Part shown: one piece after another, positions 1-12,487 of the stretch
Numbering within the stretch: the stretch's first letter is position 1
Layout: the number at the start of each line of letters is the position of its first letter
Source: Parasponia andersonii
Taxonomy: Eukaryota; Streptophyta; Magnoliopsida; Rosales; Cannabaceae
NCBI GenBank assembly: GCA_002914805.1
Contig: JXTB01000182.1
Span: forward strand, 141,177-205,176
Length of the DNA: 64,000 bases
Reading direction: 5' to 3'
Translations under genes and position numbers: made by a program
The notes under the pieces: generated by a model
Told to the model about the DNA's origin: nothing
Seen by the model: the letters and a program-made list of their open reading frames with translations, nothing else
Databases searched by the model: none

Positions 1-941
1 CGTCTCCTACTTACTGATTGGGAACTTGCTCGACTCGTGCTATTTGTGGAGCGGGTTCATAATTTTGCTGTGGTGGAGGGTAATAGACCTCAGCTTTTCT
101 TCTTCGCTCTCTCTTTAAGATCGGTAGTTCCCAAGTGCTCAGATCTTCTTGGGATATACATATCTATACCGTTATTAAAGGCTATGCATTTGAACATTGT
201 TCTTCTCGTTCTTGAACTACCTGTTCTCTCACCTTCCCCTTCCCCCTGTGCGTCTAGTCCTCAGTAGAGGTGTGGGACGCTGCTTGCTGATGCCTTCTGT
301 GTCTTCTCCTTCTTGGTATTGGACCTACTCTATAAGCTCATTGACCACGTTCACCAGGCGCTCGAAGATCGAGGTGAGGTATTGGACCTACTCTATAAGA
401 TCATTGACTGTACTTGTCTCAGCATGGCCGAGGTGGTTAAGGTGCAACTACGTGCTCTTGTACTCATTGAGGGGGAACAATATTAGCTCAGTCTCGCAGG
501 TTATATTGTTAGTTATCTCCATTACGATTGTTGCTACTTGGCTGTTCACAAACTAGATGCTTTATTCGGCATTGTGGAGGTATAAAGAAAGTAGTCAAGT
601 TGTTATAAGTTACTGACCATGCATTGATCTTCGGCAAGGAGCCCTCCTTCTAGCACCAAAATATTAGTATGGATTTAGGTCTATAAACTAATGCGCACTG
701 CTCATCCTTAAGTAGTTCTTTCTCGAAAGAAACCAAAAGGTAATTGATCTATTTGGTCTTTATTGAGTTGGTCGACTTATAATGGATTTGGTTTGGTCGA
801 CTTATAATGGATTTGGTGTCGTTTTAGGGATATTCTCACGACATATCATTTTTGATTTTTGATCCTATCCGGGTGTTATGTATAGTTTTCTGATTGATTT
901 AGAGATTACCCCCGACACAAACAAAATTTCTAATCGTCTCA
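1..941 (-). mobile_element. Remnant of the 5' end of a Tat-like LTR retroelement, cut by the window edge
   Basis: Read on the minus strand, positions 658-642 give TGGTGCTAGAAGGAGGG. This differs by one base from the primer binding site of the Tat-lineage element at 33713-33729. The DNA from about 660 to 941 would then be its 5' LTR, ending near a CACCA-type boundary. DNA left of 640 would be the leader and start of gag. A proline- and glutamine-rich minus-strand reading near 1-110 fits a gag spacer, but no diagnostic domain is visible. A 63 bp spaced duplication (315-345 and 378-408) and a 25 bp tandem duplication (about 770-820) lie inside. The second LTR is not in view. The element is broken and old; the family is inferred only from the primer site. 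Confidence 0.35.
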
Positions 942-1201
942 CCAGGAGAGAGAATCAAATGGAATATTCACCACATTGCTACTTTGACATATATTTTACT
1001 TGCAATACGTAAAACAAAATAGGGGAAAATAACAAAATCAAAAACAAGAGGAAATAAAACCAATTCAAAAAAAAAAAAGTCACCTTTATGAGTCAGCGCC
1101 ACGTAGTCCCTTAGTTTATGCAGTCATAATTTCTGCACATAAACAGTGGGGCCCACACTCCAATTGTTCCGATTTTCATACTTTGTGAGCCTTGCCGTTG
1201 T

Positions 1202-1210
1202 TATTTAAAG
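1202..1210 (+). promoter_or_regulatory. Possible TATA box of the Nudix gene
   Basis: TATTTAAAG lies about 210 bases before the ATG at 1419, in a stretch that then turns pyrimidine-rich as plant leaders do. Transcription would start near 1235 and give a leader of about 180 bases. A CCACGTA motif near 1091-1097, close to a G-box core, is the only other upstream site noticed. There is no transcript evidence. Confidence 0.4.
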
Positions 1211-1418
1211 GGGGTCGCTCAGCTGTCCCTTTTCACATAACAGAAACTGAATAATTGTGGTCATTATAACTAGTCATTAGATATATACATATATTACACA
1301 CAAATTTTCTCTTCTTCGGTTATCCAAAGATTCTGTTTGTGTTTTCTCATTTAGGAAGAGGTTTCAATCTCTGTTTGGTTTCCGAGAATCCCTCTTTTTC
1401 TATTTCCAAATAGCAAAA

Positions 1419-3185
1419 ATGGTTGCTTTGGTTTCCCAAGAAAATATTGTAGCTTTGGCTCGCACCGGCAGGCATTTGCAACGGTACAGCAAAGGCCGTC
1501 GTCAAGTTGTTGGGTTGGTCCCTCTTTCTTCTATTTATTTTGTTCTATTTTTTTGTCTATATACATATACATATATATATAGATATTCCACGTTGATGCT
1601 CAGAATAACGAAAGATTTTATACGTATTCACCTGCAACTTACTTCTACCACAGCACTATCCGGGAAAATTAGTGCGTTCACTCTGAACCTTACTCTCTCT
1701 CGTCTTACTGGGCTAGCCTCTAGCTAAAATGTTTCCAATCTTTCATATAAAAGTGGAAAAATTAGCCTAAAATATTCTTAACCCTGTTCTGGAATTTCTT
1801 CAATGGCCTTAAATTCATCAACCCTGGGGCAGTAAAGTCAGTGTATCTCTCTATCCACAACTTTGGTTGAGTTGAGAAACTCTCGGATTTTTTCGGTTTG
1901 TCTTTTTCAAGTGGATATCTCTTTTCTTTTTTCTTTTTTGTTTTTTCTCCTTGGATAAGAAGAAAAATTCAACCTTTACCAGCGGATTTTCAAGTTTTCC
2001 GCCGCTTTGTTTTTTCAATTTTTTTTATTATTTTTTTTGTAGANGATAAGCGTTGAAAATGAAAACCAATAAATGTCTGAACCACATGTGATGTGTTCCA
2101 TCTGGCTCGTGAAATGAGGTTGCCCATTTAATTAACTGCAAATTTTATACCAAAATAAATGAATAAATATAAAATAAAGTTGGAAAAACAAAGGTAAAAG
2201 TTGTAAAAATAAAAAATAAAAAATAATAAAAATAAAGAAGTGTGTCAAATTGGTACTTGAAACCAATGGATTGATGATTTGTTTTTATTAAATAATATTA
2301 ATGTTCTTTTGTTTTTAGTTACTAAACATTTTCCTTTTGTGACTTTTCAGATGTATCCCTTATAGATACAAAATTTCTCAGCAGGCCTCCTCCGTAAAGG
2401 ATGCAAAAGAGTTACAAGTTCTTGTTATCAGTTCACAAAAAGGCAAAGGCATGCTCTTTCCTAAGGTACCCAAGTAAATAAATTAAATTAGGCAACTTGC
2501 TTGATGTGTTAGCTTCGTTGACTTAACTCGAAATCGGACACAGTTTCGATTGATTCATAGTTTACTAATTGTTTCGATCCCTTCGTTGTAATTGATAGGG
2601 TGGATGGGAGAAAGATGAATCTAAGAAAGAGGCGGCTCTTAGGGAAACAATGGAAGAAGCAGGGGTGAGAGGAGTTGTTGAGGTTAGTTCCCTTTTTTTT
2701 TTCTTTTTTTTTCTTTTTTTTTTTTTTCGTTTTGGATAGCTTTTTGTATTATACTATTGCTTTGCTTTCGTGTCAAATTCATTTGAGGCTAAACTTGTCT
2801 TGGATTCACACCATGGACATCTTTGTTTTGGCAGCATGAATTGGGTCAATGGAGTTTCAAGAGCAAAACCTACGATACATACTACGACGGATACATGTTC
2901 CCTTTACTTGTTCAGGAAGAACTAGATTTATGGCCCGAGATGGATTTTCGCCGAAGGAAATGGGTATGCAAAACTACATTGCCTTATTCTCAACTACTAA
3001 AAACAGTTGACCTTTCAAATACTGATCTTCGTGTTGCTGTTTTGGTATAGATGAGCGTTTCCGAAGCCAGAGAAGTTTGTCAGCATTGGTGGATGAAAGA
3101 AGCCTTGGATATCTTAGTAAGTCGTATGGGGTCTAAGCCACAACATGATGAGGATCAAAAAGTAGTGCCCTGTTCTTTGAGCTAG
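1419..3185 (+). CDS. NUDT17: Nudix hydrolase, plant NUDT17/18/21 group, five exons
   Basis: Nudix hydrolases cut nucleoside diphosphates linked to another group; plant members of this group are usually organelle-targeted or cytosolic. Exons by splice sites and homology are 1419-1513, 2351-2465, 2599-2682, 2835-2963 and 3051-3185. All introns start GT and end AG. The total is 558 nt, or 185 residues, against about 180 in Arabidopsis NUDT17. The protein opens with ARTGRHLQRY near residues 14-23 and reads GCIPYRYK across the first junction, both hallmarks of the group. The Nudix box is residues 71-93: G71, E77, R85-E86, E89-E90 and G92, with Thr at the U position after RE. The conserved tail reads VSEAREVCQHWWMKEALDIL. 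The ATG is the first in the leader and matches the family start. Intron 1 is 837 nt and the others are 88-152 nt. An ambiguous base at 2044 lies in intron 1. The reading frame looks intact, so the gene is probably functional. Substrate and targeting cannot be read from sequence; NUDT18 or 21 are alternative names. Confidence 0.9.
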
Positions 3186-3650
3186 AGGGCAAATTTGACA
3201 TGTAAATACATAAAAAGGACTGTTTAGGATATTGCTCTTGCCTCTTGTCCAAGAAGTAATGATCAAGAGTAGGATCCAAACAAGGAAGAGAAAAGAAATG
3301 GAATTTCTGATACTTGTTTCGTTTTCTAGGAACTTCGACGATGCCTGAACTTGTTAGAACTAGGTGGTGGAAACACCACAAAGAGCTAGATGAGAATTTA
3401 GGAACATGTTCATTATATAATTGAAGAACTATGTTCCCAATAATAAAGTTAGTTCCTTCTTCTCGTCTTTTCATCTTATTTAGCATCAAATTCATATATA
3501 ACTTACGCTTTGGGAGTTTTGAGAAGCTTAACATAAACTCAACATCCTTTTCTGCAAATGTTTTATATCAGTTCACAATAAGAAGATTCTTACATGATTC
3601 GCTTAAGAGACCTGCTTGGAATAGCTGTTTTTCCGTGGCCAGCACTTGAA
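3186..3650 (+). other. Probable 3' UTR and downstream of the Nudix gene
   Basis: No coding signal continues past the stop at 3183-3185. An AATAAA at 3442-3447, about 260 bases past the stop, is the best poly(A) signal candidate. A 133-codon open frame on the minus strand (3133-3534) overlaps the last exon and has no family resemblance; it is taken as chance. Confidence 0.4.
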
Positions 3651-6600
3651 ACAAAAACGAAGACTTGGACTTATGGAATTGTCCCTAAGAGATTTCAAGT
3701 TATTTTTCTTTTTTTAATGAATTGTCATAATTAATGAGTAGATAAATCTCCAATGAAAATTAAGAAGAGTCTCGTCTGGAATTGGTCTAAGTAGAAAAAG
3801 AGTCGCCAACTATTGATAACAAATCATGTCAGGTCATTAACATGCTTCATATTAAATTACATCGAGGATGTCAAAATCAAGTTGAAAAAATGCCAATTAT
3901 GGCCTACTATAATGTTCAACTTTATTGGAGTCTAGTGTTTGTCATATCACAATCACAACGTTTAGGTAGGCAACTTTGTCTATCACAACCACAAATTTTC
4001 CAACTTCATTATTTCCCACTTCCCCATTTTAAACAGGCTGTCAACGAACTTTAAGATTTTGTTTCTTTTGTTTCCCCACTAGCTAGTTTTTTGCATGCAG
4101 TTACTTCTCTATAGATAACGGAGTGGCATATACCATTCATAAATTATTTCTTCGAGGAAAAAAAAAAGAAGAAATATATACCTTTTAATTACTTTATTTT
4201 TGTGGTAGCTAGGGACGATATTCACCACTCGCATGTGTTTCTCTTACCAAGTTGTATTAAATTAATTCGAGTATTGGATTCAAGTGTTTGCTTACCTAAT
4301 AAAAATTGGAACTCTTATTTCTTTAACAATATTTCCTTGCATATTAGAAATCCTACAATACATTTGAGAACAATTCTTACCAGGAGAGAGTATGAGGTTA
4401 CCATAAAATCGAGTTCCATTTTTTGCTTTGCTAATGAACATGTCGAACTTGGAAAAACTTTTTCTAATATTATACGTAAATACATGAACGAGAGAGAAAT
4501 ATGATAACAATCATGTAACAAATTTTTTTTTTTTTGGGTCCACTGTCCAACATCAGTTCAGTAATGAATTCAGTACATTGGACCGATCTCAGAAAGTATT
4601 TAAACAAACTGGTATTTATTTGCAGTTAGCACACAAAACTATATATTTGTTGACCTAAAAAAATCTAAAACGCTAAAATCATTTGACATGGATTTAATTG
4701 TGGTCGGTGGAGAGAGAGAGAGAGAATATAGAAGTGCAAATGCACGTCTTTCGAAACAAAATGGATTAGCATTCAAAAAAAAAAAAGAATAATGCTAAAA
4801 AAACAAGGGAGAAATTGAAAATTGAAATAGTGGAACTGAAATTCTCTGGTCCCAGGCAGTGCAAAGTAATGGGCCATTCATAGCATGAATTGGGCTGTGT
4901 CCTGTGTTCTCAAAAGCCCATAATCCTAATCTCTAACCCTTACTCGGTCCAGCATCTCCTGACATTAGCTCTAGGAGTTCATCTCCATCCTTAAACCATA
5001 CAAAGCCAATGCCCCTTGATCATGTGGAAAAAACGTAGTATACTGTTGGATAGGTTTTCTTCCAACTAGCTAGGCTGATATCCTCGCCTTCTTCAAGAGA
5101 TTATTTTTCATTCATTGATCCAGTTGGATTGGAAAACTGCAAAACTCTCCTTAATGTTTTAAGTTTGGAACATTGGAGACGTATAATAATTAGTCTCAAA
5201 TGGAATCGACAACAAGTGAAATAAAGAAGTGTGCTATTTATAGAGAAATTAGTTGAAGTGAGTTGCAAAGCTTGTTTGCGATTGGTCCAAATCGTCAAGT
5301 TAGTTAAAACCATGAAATGTTCGACTTGAAACCACCTCTAACAACTAATCCGCAAAATAGACTTAACTCAGACTCGAGATATATAAAAAAAAACACAGTA
5401 CGGCAGAAGATTTTTCTTTTCCTTGGCTATGCCTCTTAATCTGAGAAGCCGACTTTAACAAATTTGTGACATACATTTAGTTATTTTAAACAAATAAAAT
5501 AGATATTTATAATGTGTCCAATGTCTCCCACAAGACAGTTGAGAGACACTTATTCTCGACGTTCAACCTGACGCTAGCCTATTTTGTAGCTGACTTCCGT
5601 CTGGTTGGGACCACGAGAGCTTGAATGTATAATTCAGACTAGGTGTGTCAATACGATATGATTAACTTATTGCATGCTTTGTTGTTAACCGCACTCATTG
5701 ATTTCGCACTTGTTGATTACAAGTAGCCGGGGATTTGAGCTTAGCTGAGGACTCGACAACCATGACCGAAAGATTATATGCAAGGTGGTCACATTAACTT
5801 CAAACTTGGCATAGGATCTTCGAGAAGATATCCCATCAACAATTTGTAAATAATTAGTGTACAACTTAGCTTCGGAACTTAGATTATGCAGTGGAAAATT
5901 TTTATGAGGGAAAAGTCCCTATGAAAAAAAAAAAAAAAAGAAAGAAAATATTTTCCAAAAATTTTTCAGTACCGATGGAAACCTATATTTGATTTCTAGT
6001 TTTAGTAACTAAATTACTTAGTAAATTCTTAGTTTCTAGTAATCATTTAGTTAATTAACCAATATTGCCACTTTTTATGATAGAAACTAATTTAGTTTTT
6101 GTTTTCTATTAATTAAACAGTTCTACCGTAATATATATGGCTATTGGATCCTAATAACTAATTTGGTTTGTAGTCTCCATTAGTCAATTGGTTTAGATTT
6201 TGCTATGGTAGTCAACTGCCAAAAAAAAAAGCCATAGTAACTAATTTTCCTTTTTATTTCAAAAGAAGGACAAAAAAAATATGTTTTCTTTTTCTTATAA
6301 ATAGTGAAGGAGAAACAAATTTAAAAATTGAAAAACAAAATGAGCAAAATGGATGGAGGGAAAAAGTTAAATAAAAAGGAATTTTTTTTCAAAAAAAAAA
6401 GACAAAATTCTCCTTTCTTTTAAAGACAAAAAAATAAAATTTTCCTTTTTCCTATAAATTCCAAAGAAGAAAAAAAATTAAAAATGAAAAAACAAAAGAG
6501 AAAAGAGGAAATTTGATTAACTAATTTAGTTACTTGAGGTAACAAGTTACTTCAAGTAACTTGATTAGTTATTTTAAATATCTCATCAATTAATAAAATA

Positions 6601-6971
6601 TAATATTTTCCTAGATATTTTTTAATGTGGTATTTTCTAATTAAAATCCGAAATTTTTCAAAAAATTCCAAAATTTAAAATTTTCCAAGTTTTTTGAAAA
6701 ATTACTATAAAAAAAATCAAATTTCCTTTAAATTTAATCATGTACCTGAAAAAATCTCTTATTTTAAGGAGCAAAATCACTGCTCCTACGATAGAATTTC
6801 CACAATTTTCTAATAGAGTTTATCCAAAATAAAGTCTTTTGGATCGCATCGTATTTTTGGCAACATTTGCCTAAAAGTCCTACCCTATGTCTTTTTGCTT
6901 GAATGGCTGCAAATTTTGGGAAATTCTAATTTTATTTACAAAATTGCTATTTTTTAGTATTATTTATAAAA
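3651..6971. other. AT-rich intergenic DNA, no supported gene
   Basis: Mostly A/T runs and short chance frames. About 4865-4960 has several TGGGCC/AGCCCA elements beside TAACCCT, a mix seen in housekeeping promoters, but no gene follows on either strand. On the minus strand a TATA-like box at 5245-5234 precedes a leader-like stretch. Around 5085-4955 a coding-like reading (GFVWFKDGDELLELM) occurs with a stop just before it. I could not assign it to a family; it may be a gene fossil or LTR material. A GA-repeat lies at about 4709-4725. Confidence 0.4.
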
Positions 6972-7210
6972 GGGCACCAATTCAGTAGGTATTTTTTTTT
7001 TTTACTTATATATAAATATTATTTTGATCAATGAAAATTTATCATACATATTTTTTTATATTAAAGAGTAAGAGAAAGAAAAAAAAAATATTAATGATGC
7101 ACGTCTTTTTATGCTTCTTATTATAGACGTTGGATTACGGTTAAATGATGATCTAACGGCTAAAAAAATATCTATATATAGGTAAAAAAAAAACCTAGTG
7201 AATTGGCAAC
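6972..7210 (+). mobile_element. MITE, copy 1 of a four-copy family
   Basis: A 239 bp element starting GGGCACCAATTCAGTAGG and ending with its rough inverse (GAATTGGCAAC). The T-run after the left end and the A-run before the right end mirror each other. Internal marks shared with the other copies are ATTAATGATGCACG and a GATCTAACGGCT block. No coding capacity. This copy is more diverged than those near 19 kb. Confidence 0.75.
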
Positions 7211-8081
7211 TTTTATAAAAATACCATTTTTGAAAAGTTGGCATTTTTTAAAAGAACTCGAGGTAACCAATCAAATTATTTAGAATAATCAAGAGAATGT
7301 GTGAATGGGTGGGATGGGAGAGGAATTCAAATTCTAACTAGGTCAGTTTATGTATAAATTTAATAATAAAATTTTAAAAAAATTTGACCAATTATCTCAA
7401 GTACCTCATCAATCAGTGAAAAGTGATATTTCCATAAAAATTTAAAAATCCGGTCTTTTCAATCTTTTATTACAACTTTACTGTAAAAAATTAAATTTTC
7501 TCAAAAGTTGTCTTGTTAATTGATTTTGTTTTTTCCTTTTTTTTTTTCTTGTTTTGAAACATATATAGGTTGTTATAGGATTGTTCACAATATTTTGTTT
7601 ATCGATTGTAATCTGTTGTTATTTATCTAGCGTAATGCACTACTTGTATTAGCAACAGCAATTTTGTATTTTTAATATTTCTTACCTTACTATTTTAGTT
7701 TGAACCCAAAAAAAATCGTTACGATTCTCTAATTGAAACAAATCCCTGGATACATAAATCCACTCGAATCACTTACTCCAACTTGTTATTCTTTCCCAAT
7801 TAACAATAAGAAAAGAAGAAAACCGAAAAGCTACAATGATTAAAGGTCGGCACTAAGTAACATACTTGTGGGCTGCACATTACAAGGACCTTGGCAGAGC
7901 AAACGGACAACTGAAGAAAATGGAGTAGTACGAATACTAGTGGGGCGCCAAACCCAAGAACTTTGTAGTGCTGGCAATTGGAGACCAAGACAAAGTGCCT
8001 TAAAATATCTGAATGCGACCCTCTTAGCTTCAGTCCCCTTTCATCTTTTTTGGTCCTTTATACTCGTCATTACAAGCCTAT

Positions 8082-8124
<43 letters not shown>

Positions 8125-8985
8125 ATAAAGCTTGCTATACGAAATCAAAGCTCATGTGGCATAGATTGAGGCAGGCCACGACGACTACTGTTTTTTTCTA
8201 TTGTTGAACAATCAGAAAAACTCTTTGCTAGCATTAAAATCAGACTGTCCCATACTTTATGAGTAGTCGAAATTACGAGAACAAGGCTCACCCTGAAAAC
8301 GACAGAGTTTTAGGGGCACTAAATATATGAAGCTTGGAAAAAGAACGTAAAAATAAAAATATGACCTAGTTTATGATTCTAAAGATATAGATCAATAAAC
8401 CACAAAAATTTTCAACTGTCGTTCTAGAAGAGCATATCTAGTAAATACATACGTGCAAAAGTAAATACCTTCATGCACGCCATGCTGATCATATAACATA
8501 TTTGATTTGAACACACCTGTGTTTTCTTCTGTTCTATATTCAGCTCTTGTGGGAGTCACGGTTGGAAATTCCTACCCTAAGAAAGCTGGCTTACAAGCTG
8601 CCAGTAATGAATTTTTCAAGACATTTATACTTTTTTTTTTGGTAATGTTAAAGATAACTTTGCTATTAGATTACGTCAAATTCACATAGTATATCATTGA
8701 GGTTAGAAAAATGTGGTCTATGTATATGAAAACACACATACGCAAATGAGGAAAATGATTTAAAAAGTTCAGGGTTTACTAGGAGTAACGGTACAATATA
8801 CATATAAGGGATGTATCCTATGTAAGAAAATCAAGGATGATTAAAGAGGAGATAAAAACAGTAAAGGACAAAATTGCAGATTGATTCCAAGGGAACACAA
8901 TCCTACACCACTACCTAATAAGTACTGTACATTTACGTACGTGTGAACTTCCATAAGCTTTTTCCATACAAGAATCAGCACTTTT
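7211..8985. other. AT-rich intergenic DNA, no supported gene
   Basis: No frame here shows a recognisable domain. Non-AT-rich islands at about 7850-8040 and 8505-8620 could be decayed gene or transposon pieces, but the translations match no family known to me. A GT/AT microsatellite lies at 8082-8122. Confidence 0.4.
8082..8122. repeat. Compound microsatellite (TG)n(AT)n
   Basis: About ten TG units run directly into about eleven AT units. Confidence 0.95.
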
Positions 8986-11185
8986 TGTAAAAATCTGGAA
9001 TTTTCGAGGGTAATTTGGACAATTTATCAATTTTTCGGATAAATATTGTAGGGATTAATTTACAAAAGTTTTGTACAGAGGGCCTAAATTACAAAATTTG
9101 GGAGGACTAGATTGATAGAGATTTGAAATTTTGGGAACTTATGTGTAATTTTTGAAAAATTGCACAGTCCTATAAGATTGGGCCACGTGGCCCTACTCAA
9201 CCAATCCCATCTCTTCTTCTCTCTCTCTCCCCGAAACTCTCTTTCTCTCTCCTCTCTCGGATCTCTCTCAGCCGCACCACCGCAGGATCACCTCCGGCCA
9301 CCGTCCGCCACCCCAACCAGTCGGCGAGCCTTCGCCAGGCTGCCACGAAGCTCAGCCGCCCCTCGCCGCTTGCTGCCGCCGCTTGTATCGCCGAAAAAAG
9401 CCATTGATGCCGTTTTGACCCATTTCGGTTTTTTCGTCACCGGCAACGATTCCGGCCACCATTCGGCCTCAAACCGGTCCCGTTGGATTCATATCGTCGC
9501 AAGGATCATTAAGGACTATATATCTCAACTCCATTTTACCCGGATTGAAAGTTACCATTTTTGGCCATTTCGAGTTTATAGTTGTTATTCTCGATCTGGC
9601 CGTTGGATTGTGTTTTTGACTGCATTTTTGGAATGTACTCGAAAAATGGAGAAGTTTGATATATATATTGTGTGGTTTGGTGATCGGCACGAAAATCGAG
9701 ATCGGACGATCGAGATTTTGTCTCATTTTGCGTGCCACCGGTCCAGTGTGGGCCCGGACCCGAATTGGACAAGTTATATGTCTAACCTAGCTATTTTGGG
9801 TGCTAGGAATTCAGTGAAGGAGTCCGTTTGTGGAATTGAAGCTCCAGTGAGAAAGTTGATTTTTTGCAAGAGGAGATCGAGGGCTTGGAATTGGTTCCTG
9901 ACCCTCCGGGCGATCGTCAACGACACCTTAAGGACTCAATAGTGTGGTGTCACTATTCTGTTGAGGTAGGGGTTTAGTTACCTTCGTTTTATACCGTTTT
10001 TTAGTTAAAACTTATTTTCTGTTGCATATAAGAACAAGTGTGTTTTTAATGATTTGAATTATATGTGATGGAATCTAGTTATACGATATATACTGTACTA
10101 CTCTGGGAATTTGCTGTGTGCAGGTTATTTTGGGTATATCAAAAATAGGGCCGTTATGCTGCCCGTTTTTCTATAAAATCCTATTATGTATGTTTTACTG
10201 AAAAACCAGAGTACAGTAGTTTTTACACTTCAGTTCTGTATTGCACGTGTCATAGGATCATACATGAGTACCGTGTTAGCATCATGGGTTTTACAGTGTG
10301 GCACTGCATGCCCCACCATCAGTGAAAGTCCGTAAACTCGCGCGAGGTCTTGTTACTTCTGATTACCTCCCTATTTGGCAGGTGTAGGCAATTCGGTTGC
10401 CCCTCCAGGCTTGGTAGGCGACACATGGGTATCCCCTCTGGGTATGGGCTTAGGTATCAGGCAGGCTGTTAGGTACACTTAGTGCCATCATCCTGGGTTT
10501 CCACAGATGAGAGGATATGAGCTCATGGGTATGGGTTGATTTGTGTCATGTGCATATGGGTTGATGGTTTTGATTACACTGTTTCATATATATTGACTCC
10601 TGGTTTGGATTATATATATATGTGTATGTGTGTGTATGTTTTGGATTTGAACTAATCATGCAGGAGATTCCTATCACTCAACTGTTTTTCTCCGAGGTAA
10701 CTATTTTCCTACTGGGCATTGTATGTTCACCCCCCTACCTTCCTCTTCAGGTGGTGTCCACTGCGATCTTGGTGATCAAGAGGAGTAAGAGGTCATCCTG
10801 ATTGCAGTTCACCTCTTGGTAATGCTAGGAGTTTGTTGTCGTAGTCTTTGGACTATTTGGATTTTGTGTTAGCATTGAACCAAAATTACTGCTTTCTATT
10901 TTGTCTGCAAACTTATGTATGCCATTCTGGTGTTTGACTTTTTAGTGGATGATGATGATGATGGGTATTGTATTTAATTTTACGTTTTTAAGTAATTGTT
11001 CAATCTATGTTTGATGGTATATACGAACTGTGGAAGTGGTTCACGGGATGGAATTCCAATTATTTTATTTAAATAGACTGTTTTTATAAAAACTAGGACT
11101 TTTGACATTTTTCAAATAAATCAAGGAATTTCCTACCTTTGTGAAATTCCCCTTCTGCCACTAGCCTGGGTTTTGGGTCGTGATA
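8986..11185 (+). repeat. 5' LTR of the Tekay-like element
   Basis: 2,200 bp. It pairs along its whole length with 15945-18135. It contains a CT-rich, GC-rich central block (about 9215-9480) inside otherwise AT-rich DNA, a TG/TA microsatellite near 10610-10640, and a GAT triplet run near 10940-10960. A 260-codon open frame (9160-9942) runs through it but is not kept in the 3' LTR, so it is not taken as a gene. Confidence 0.92.
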
Positions 11186-11193
11186 GAAATTTT

Positions 11194-11206
11194 TGGTATC
11201 AGAGGT
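11194..11206 (+). other. Primer binding site, initiator-Met tRNA type
   Basis: TGGTATCAGAGGT starts eight bases after the 5' LTR. The usual plant form is TGGTATCAGAGC, so one base has drifted at the end of the match. Confidence 0.85.
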
Positions 11207-11297
11207 TTGAGCTTAACAGCTCGGACGTATCACCATTATGACAAGCATGCATCATTATTGCACTAACAGTTTGGCATATTGTTTCAGACATGTAAGG

Positions 11298-12423
11298 ATG
11301 CCTCCTAGAAGAGTTCTGAGGCACCAGCCGAATGCCGAATCTCCTCGTCTGGATTTCACTCATCTGATCGAGACAATGCAGCAGGCATTCGTCTAGATGA
11401 GCAATCCAGACTATCAGCCTCCAGCTCCGAGGGAACGTCAGTTGGATCAGGCTGATCACCTCCAACGGTTCGTGCGTCTCCAGCTAGGGCAGTTTGATGG
11501 TAGACCAGAAGCTTTCATGGCAATTACTTGGTTGCGTGAGATAGAGAGGCACTTTCGAGCCCTTAGTACTCCGGTTGAGTTTTGGGCTATGTTTGTTGTT
11601 ACCCGTTTGACAGGGAGTGCCATTCATTGGTGGGAAACAGTGGAACGGATGCAAGATGTAGTGGGCTTGACTTGGGAAGATTTTGAACTGATTTTCAAGG
11701 CCCAGTAAGCCAATGAGGATCAACAGGATGAAGTTGTGAACCGATTTGAGACTTTGACCCAAGGTAATAGAACGGTGAATGAATACCTGATAGAGTTCAC
11801 TGAGTTGGCAAGTTTTACTCTTGGACCAGGTACAAGTGAGAAGTACCGAGTTGCAAAGTTCAGGAGTCGTCTGAATTGGAATATTTTCAACAGGATTAGC
11901 ACCCAAACTTTCCATACTCATCCTGAAATTGTAGTGGCTGCCCAGCGGGCAGAGGCCATCGAAGAAAGTTTGGATTCCAGGAGGAACCAATGGAGAGGAA
12001 ATGACAGGAAAGCCACCAGAAGGAGCCAGGGACAGTGGTCAGCCCAGGGTACTATGAGCAGTGGTAGCTCAAACAGTAGTGGTTCTTCTGGGGGTGGCAG
12101 AGCTAATCCGTATGGAGGATGTTTTGTTTGTGGCCAGCAGGGTCATCGGAAGAAGGAGTATCCCAACCGTCTGCAGAAATCTCCTCTTTCTCAGGGAGGA
12201 CTGCAGAGGAGCCGCAACAGTCACAGGGTGCTTCACAGGCTTTTACTTCCCCTCAGCCTTATCAGCATCAGTACTGCCCTCAGGGTTTCACTTAGAACTT
12301 TCAGACTCCTCAGGCTTCAGGGAGTCAGGGTGGGCATAGATATGGCAGTAGTGGTCCAGGATCCAGCAGTAGCCGTCCTAGCCAGGGAAGAGGTAACAAA
12401 GGGAAAGGAAAGATGACTGGCTA
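11298..12423 (+). pseudogene. gag region of the Tekay-like element
   Basis: Capsid-type retrotransposon gag signature around 11480-11900 (FDGRPEAFMAITWLREIERHF and AIHWWE-type motifs), then a serine/glycine-rich linker, then a CCHC knuckle reading CFVCGQQGHRKKE near 12120. It lies directly after the primer site and before protease. Broken. Confidence 0.85.
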
Positions 12424-12487
12424 AGCCTATGCTTTTACTGGGGCAGACGACACTCAGGATCGCACTGGCCAAGGTGTCGTTGACGAT

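Noticed and set aside
420-515. tRNA-Ser/Leu-like stretch (AGCATGGCCGAGGTGGTTAAGG, then GCAGGTTATATTG)
   Set aside because: The A-box region matches but has an extra base. The B box is not intact and no acceptor stem pairs, so it is at most a tRNA relic and perhaps chance within gag-like DNA.
3133-3534. 133-codon minus-strand frame opposite the Nudix last exon
   Set aside because: It overlaps a well-supported exon, has no family resemblance and is lysine/leucine/serine-rich as expected for the reverse of AT-rich DNA.
7056-7244. Short minus-strand frames over MITE copies (also 19289-19486)
   Set aside because: They are shadows of the noncoding MITE sequence and differ between copies.
9160-9942. 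260-codon open frame inside the 5' LTR of the Tekay-like element
   Set aside because: The same frame is not kept in the 3' LTR, the composition follows a CT-rich and GC-rich DNA block, and no domain is visible.
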